64,000 bases of DNA, taken from positions 558,001 to 622,000 of the forward strand of contig NZ_WPNZ01000001.1 in the NCBI RefSeq assembly GCF_009755605.1, read 5' to 3'. Of the stretch, positions 62,279-64,000 are shown piece after piece. The stretch's first letter is position 1. Every line of letters begins with the position of its first letter. The translations under genes and the position numbers were made by a program. A model generated the notes under the pieces. The model had not been told where the DNA came from. It saw only the letters and a program-made list of their open reading frames with translations, and searched no databases. The stretch is from Streptomyces typhae. GTDB lineage: Bacteria > Actinomycetota > Actinomycetes > Streptomycetales > Streptomycetaceae.

Positions 62279-62465
62279 CGCCCCCAAGTCTCTCAGAGCC
62301 GCCCATGGCCCCCGAATCAACCGCCCCCTCCGTGGGCAACCGGTCCGCCAGGGGCGAGTGGGGTCTCCCCTGCTCGAACGGAGCCGAGAGCTCGGGGATG
62401 GGTGGGCACGGCCCACCTGCCGGGCAACCGTCGCGTGGGCGGAGGGGCGTGGCCCGAGCGGGCTC

Positions 62466-62513
62466 AAGGGTGCTGAGCCCCAAAGGTGCTGAGCCCCAGG
62501 GGTGCTAAGCCCC
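62466..62513. repeat. Three 16-bp tandem repeats across the nnr stop
   Basis: AAGGGTGCTGAGCCCC at 62466, a one-base variant at 62482 and a two-base variant at 62498; the nnr stop (62505-62507) is in the third unit. Confidence 0.9.
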
Positions 62514-64000
62514 CCGCACGTCCCGCCAAGCCAGTGGCAAGGCCTCCGCCACATCCTGCGCCCCCACGGGCGCCCCCTCCGCCGCAAGCCGCCCCGCGAG
62601 CCCGTGCAGAAACGCCCCGACGGCCCCCGCGTCCCCCGCCCCGAGCCCCGCCGCCAACAGCGACCCGGCAAGGCCCGACAGCACATCGCCGCTCCCCGCG
62701 GTGGCGAGCCACGACGTCCCCGTCGGATTGACCCGCACCGCGCCCCCGCCGGGCGAGGCGACCACCGTCGTCGACCCCTTGAGCAGCACCGTGGCCGAGT
62801 ACCGCGCGGCCAACTCCCGTACGGATTCGAGGCGGGCCCCCTCGACCTCCTCCCGGGAGACCCCGAGCAGGGCGGCGGCCTCCCCGGCGTGCGGAGTGAG
62901 CAACGTGGGGGCATCCCGCCCCCGTACGGCGGAGACGTCCACGAGCCGCAGCCCGTCGGCGTCGATCAGGACGGGCACGTCGGCGGCCACGGCGTCCCGC
63001 AGGAACGCGTCGTCGTCGCCGAGCCCCGGCCCGGCGACCCAGGCCTGCACCCGCCCGGCCGCGGCGGGCGGCCCGGCGGAGACGAGGGCTTCCGGGAAGC
63101 GGGCGACGACGGCGTCGGCGGCGGGCCCCACGTACCGGACGGCCCCGGCCCCGGCCCGCAGCGCCCCGGCGACACAGAGCACGGCGGCCCCCGGATAGCG
63201 GGCGGACCCGGCGACGACACCGACGACCCCGCGCCGATACTTGTCGCTCTCGGCGCCGGGCACGGGCAGCAACCGCTCGACGTCGGCGTACTGGAGGGCC
63301 TCCAGGGCGGCGTCGTGCGCGCCGAGTTCACCGTCGAGGCCGATGTCGACGAGCCGCACGGCCCCGGCGTACTCCCGCCCGGGGTCGACGAGGAGGCCGG
63401 GCTTGTACGTCCCGAACGTCACGGTGGCGTCGGCGCGGACGGCGTCCCCGCGCACCTGCCCGGTGTCGGCGTCCACTCCGCTCGGCAGGTCGACGGAGAC
63501 GATCAGGGCCCCGGACGCGGCGGCGGCGCGCACGAGCCGCGCTGCCGGGGCCCGCAGCCCGCCCTTGCCGCCGATGCCGACGATCCCGTCGACGACGAGC
63601 CGGGCCCCGTCGAGCGCGGCCAGAGCCCGCTCGGAGACACCGGCGGACCCATCGGCGTCCGCGGAGCCATCGGCGCCGCCCCCCACAGGGGCATCCACAA
63701 CCCGCCCCCCAGCCCGCAGCAGAGCAGCGAGCCCACCTCCGTGCACCCGGTCGGGCGCGAGGAGCACCGCGGTCACCCCGGCACCGCGCCGAGCGAGCCG
63801 GGCCCCGGCGAACAGGGCGTCACCACCGTTGTCCCCGCTGCCGACGAGAAGGACGACGCGCGCCCCGTACACCCTGCCGAGCAACTGCCCGCAGGCCACG
63901 GCGAGCCCGGCTGCGGCCCGCTGCATCAGGGCGCCGTCCGGCACTCGGGCCATCAGCGCGCGCTCGGCGGCTCGGACACTGTCCACGCTGTACGCAGTAC
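62505..64000 (-). CDS. nnr: Bifunctional NAD(P)H-hydrate epimerase/dehydratase, start beyond the window
   Basis: About 498 residues visible; the N-terminal NnrE epimerase part (GSGDNGGDALFAGARL, VDGIVGIGGKGGL, VSVDLPSGVDADTG) and the C-terminal NnrD ADP-dependent dehydratase part (LTPHAGEAAALLG, LLKGSTTVVASPGG, NPTGTSWLATAGSGDVLSGLAGSLLA) are both complete. It repairs hydrated NAD(P)H. The frame continues upstream of the first in-frame GTG (63986) to the window end with TAYSVDSVRAAE, so the true start lies a few bases outside. Unlike many homologues, it is followed at once by alr. Confidence 0.95.
   Translation of the reverse strand, partial: TAYSVDSVRAAERALMARVPDGALMQRAAAGLAVACGQLLGRVYGARVVLLVGSGDNGGDALFAGARLARRGAGVTAVLLAPDRVHGGGLAALLRAGGRVVDAPVGGGADGSADADGSAGVSERALAALDGARLVVDGIVGIGGKGGLRAPAARLVRAAAASGALIVSVDLPSGVDADTGQVRGDAVRADATVTFGTYKPGLLVDPGREYAGAVRLVDIGLDGELGAHDAALEALQYADVERLLPVPGAESDKYRRGVVGVVAGSARYPGAAVLCVAGALRAGAGAVRYVGPAADAVVARFPEALVSAGPPAAAGRVQAWVAGPGLGDDDAFLRDAVAADVPVLIDADGLRLVDVSAVRGRDAPTLLTPHAGEAAALLGVSREEVEGARLESVRELAARYSATVLLKGSTTVVASPGGGAVRVNPTGTSWLATAGSGDVLSGLAGSLLAAGLGAGDAGAVGAFLHGLAGRLAAEGAPVGAQDVAEALPLAWRDVRGA

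Overview
The window is high-GC actinobacterial chromosome and reads as a Streptomyces core-genome segment. The markers are bldM and whiD side by side with a sigma-BldN type promoter, two CIRCE sites ahead of groES-groEL1, sortase-type LAXTG surface protein, a DUF397/XRE/ATPase module, and strong GC3 bias in every real frame. No rRNA, intact tRNA, insertion sequence, prophage or CRISPR array was found.

Layout. 1-4.2 kb: an NlpC/P60 wall hydrolase, a winged-helix protein overlapping it tail to tail, and the DUF397/XRE/ATPase trio. 4.2-8.4 kb: a PspC-domain two-component system divergent from a PspC/LiaF-like membrane protein. 8.6-14.9 kb: DoxX protein, unknown membrane protein, class II aldolase, PPOX-fold protein, guaA and a chorismate mutase preceded by a short leader ORF and hairpin. 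14.9-15.9 kb: about 950 bp without a gene but rich in structure (tRNA-like fold, DasR-like site, two hairpins, a 10-bp phased repeat). 15.9-22.6 kb: a lipoprotein, a membrane protein, an LAQTG surface protein, a GMC oxidoreductase and a succinate-semialdehyde dehydrogenase. 22.8-35.6 kb: five consecutive membrane Ser/Thr kinase genes on the minus strand, one of them a pseudokinase. 35.9-43 kb: glpD, a nucleotide-sugar dehydrogenase homologue without its catalytic residues, guaB3 and guaB. 43.3-48.2 kb: ECF sigma factor, bldM, whiD, LysR regulator, MOSC protein and SDR. 48.4-52.1 kb: groEL1, groES, lipoprotein and polysaccharide deacetylase. 52.2-55.7 kb: a methyltransferase and an ECF42-type sigma factor with its DGPF partner. 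55.7-64 kb: tsaD, rimI, tsaB, tsaE, an alpha/beta hydrolase, alr and nnr (the last cut by the window end).

How the genes fit together. The backbone (nnr, alr, tsaE, tsaB, rimI, tsaD, groES, groEL1, whiB-type, ECF sigma, guaB, guaB3, choD-like GMC, guaA) follows, from memory, the order of the M. tuberculosis Rv3433c-Rv3396c region; in streptomycetes bldM and the kinase block are intercalated. Functions cluster around purine synthesis (guaA, guaB, guaB3), t6A tRNA modification (tsaB/D/E), wall precursors and wall signalling (alr, NlpC/P60, kinases), chaperones and sporulation control (bldM, whiD).

A recurring oddity is short tandem repeats (12-25 bp) that lie across or just beside stop codons of otherwise conserved genes (ATPase and response regulator, doxX, chorismate mutase, groEL1, alr, nnr), plus longer arrays inside kinase linkers.
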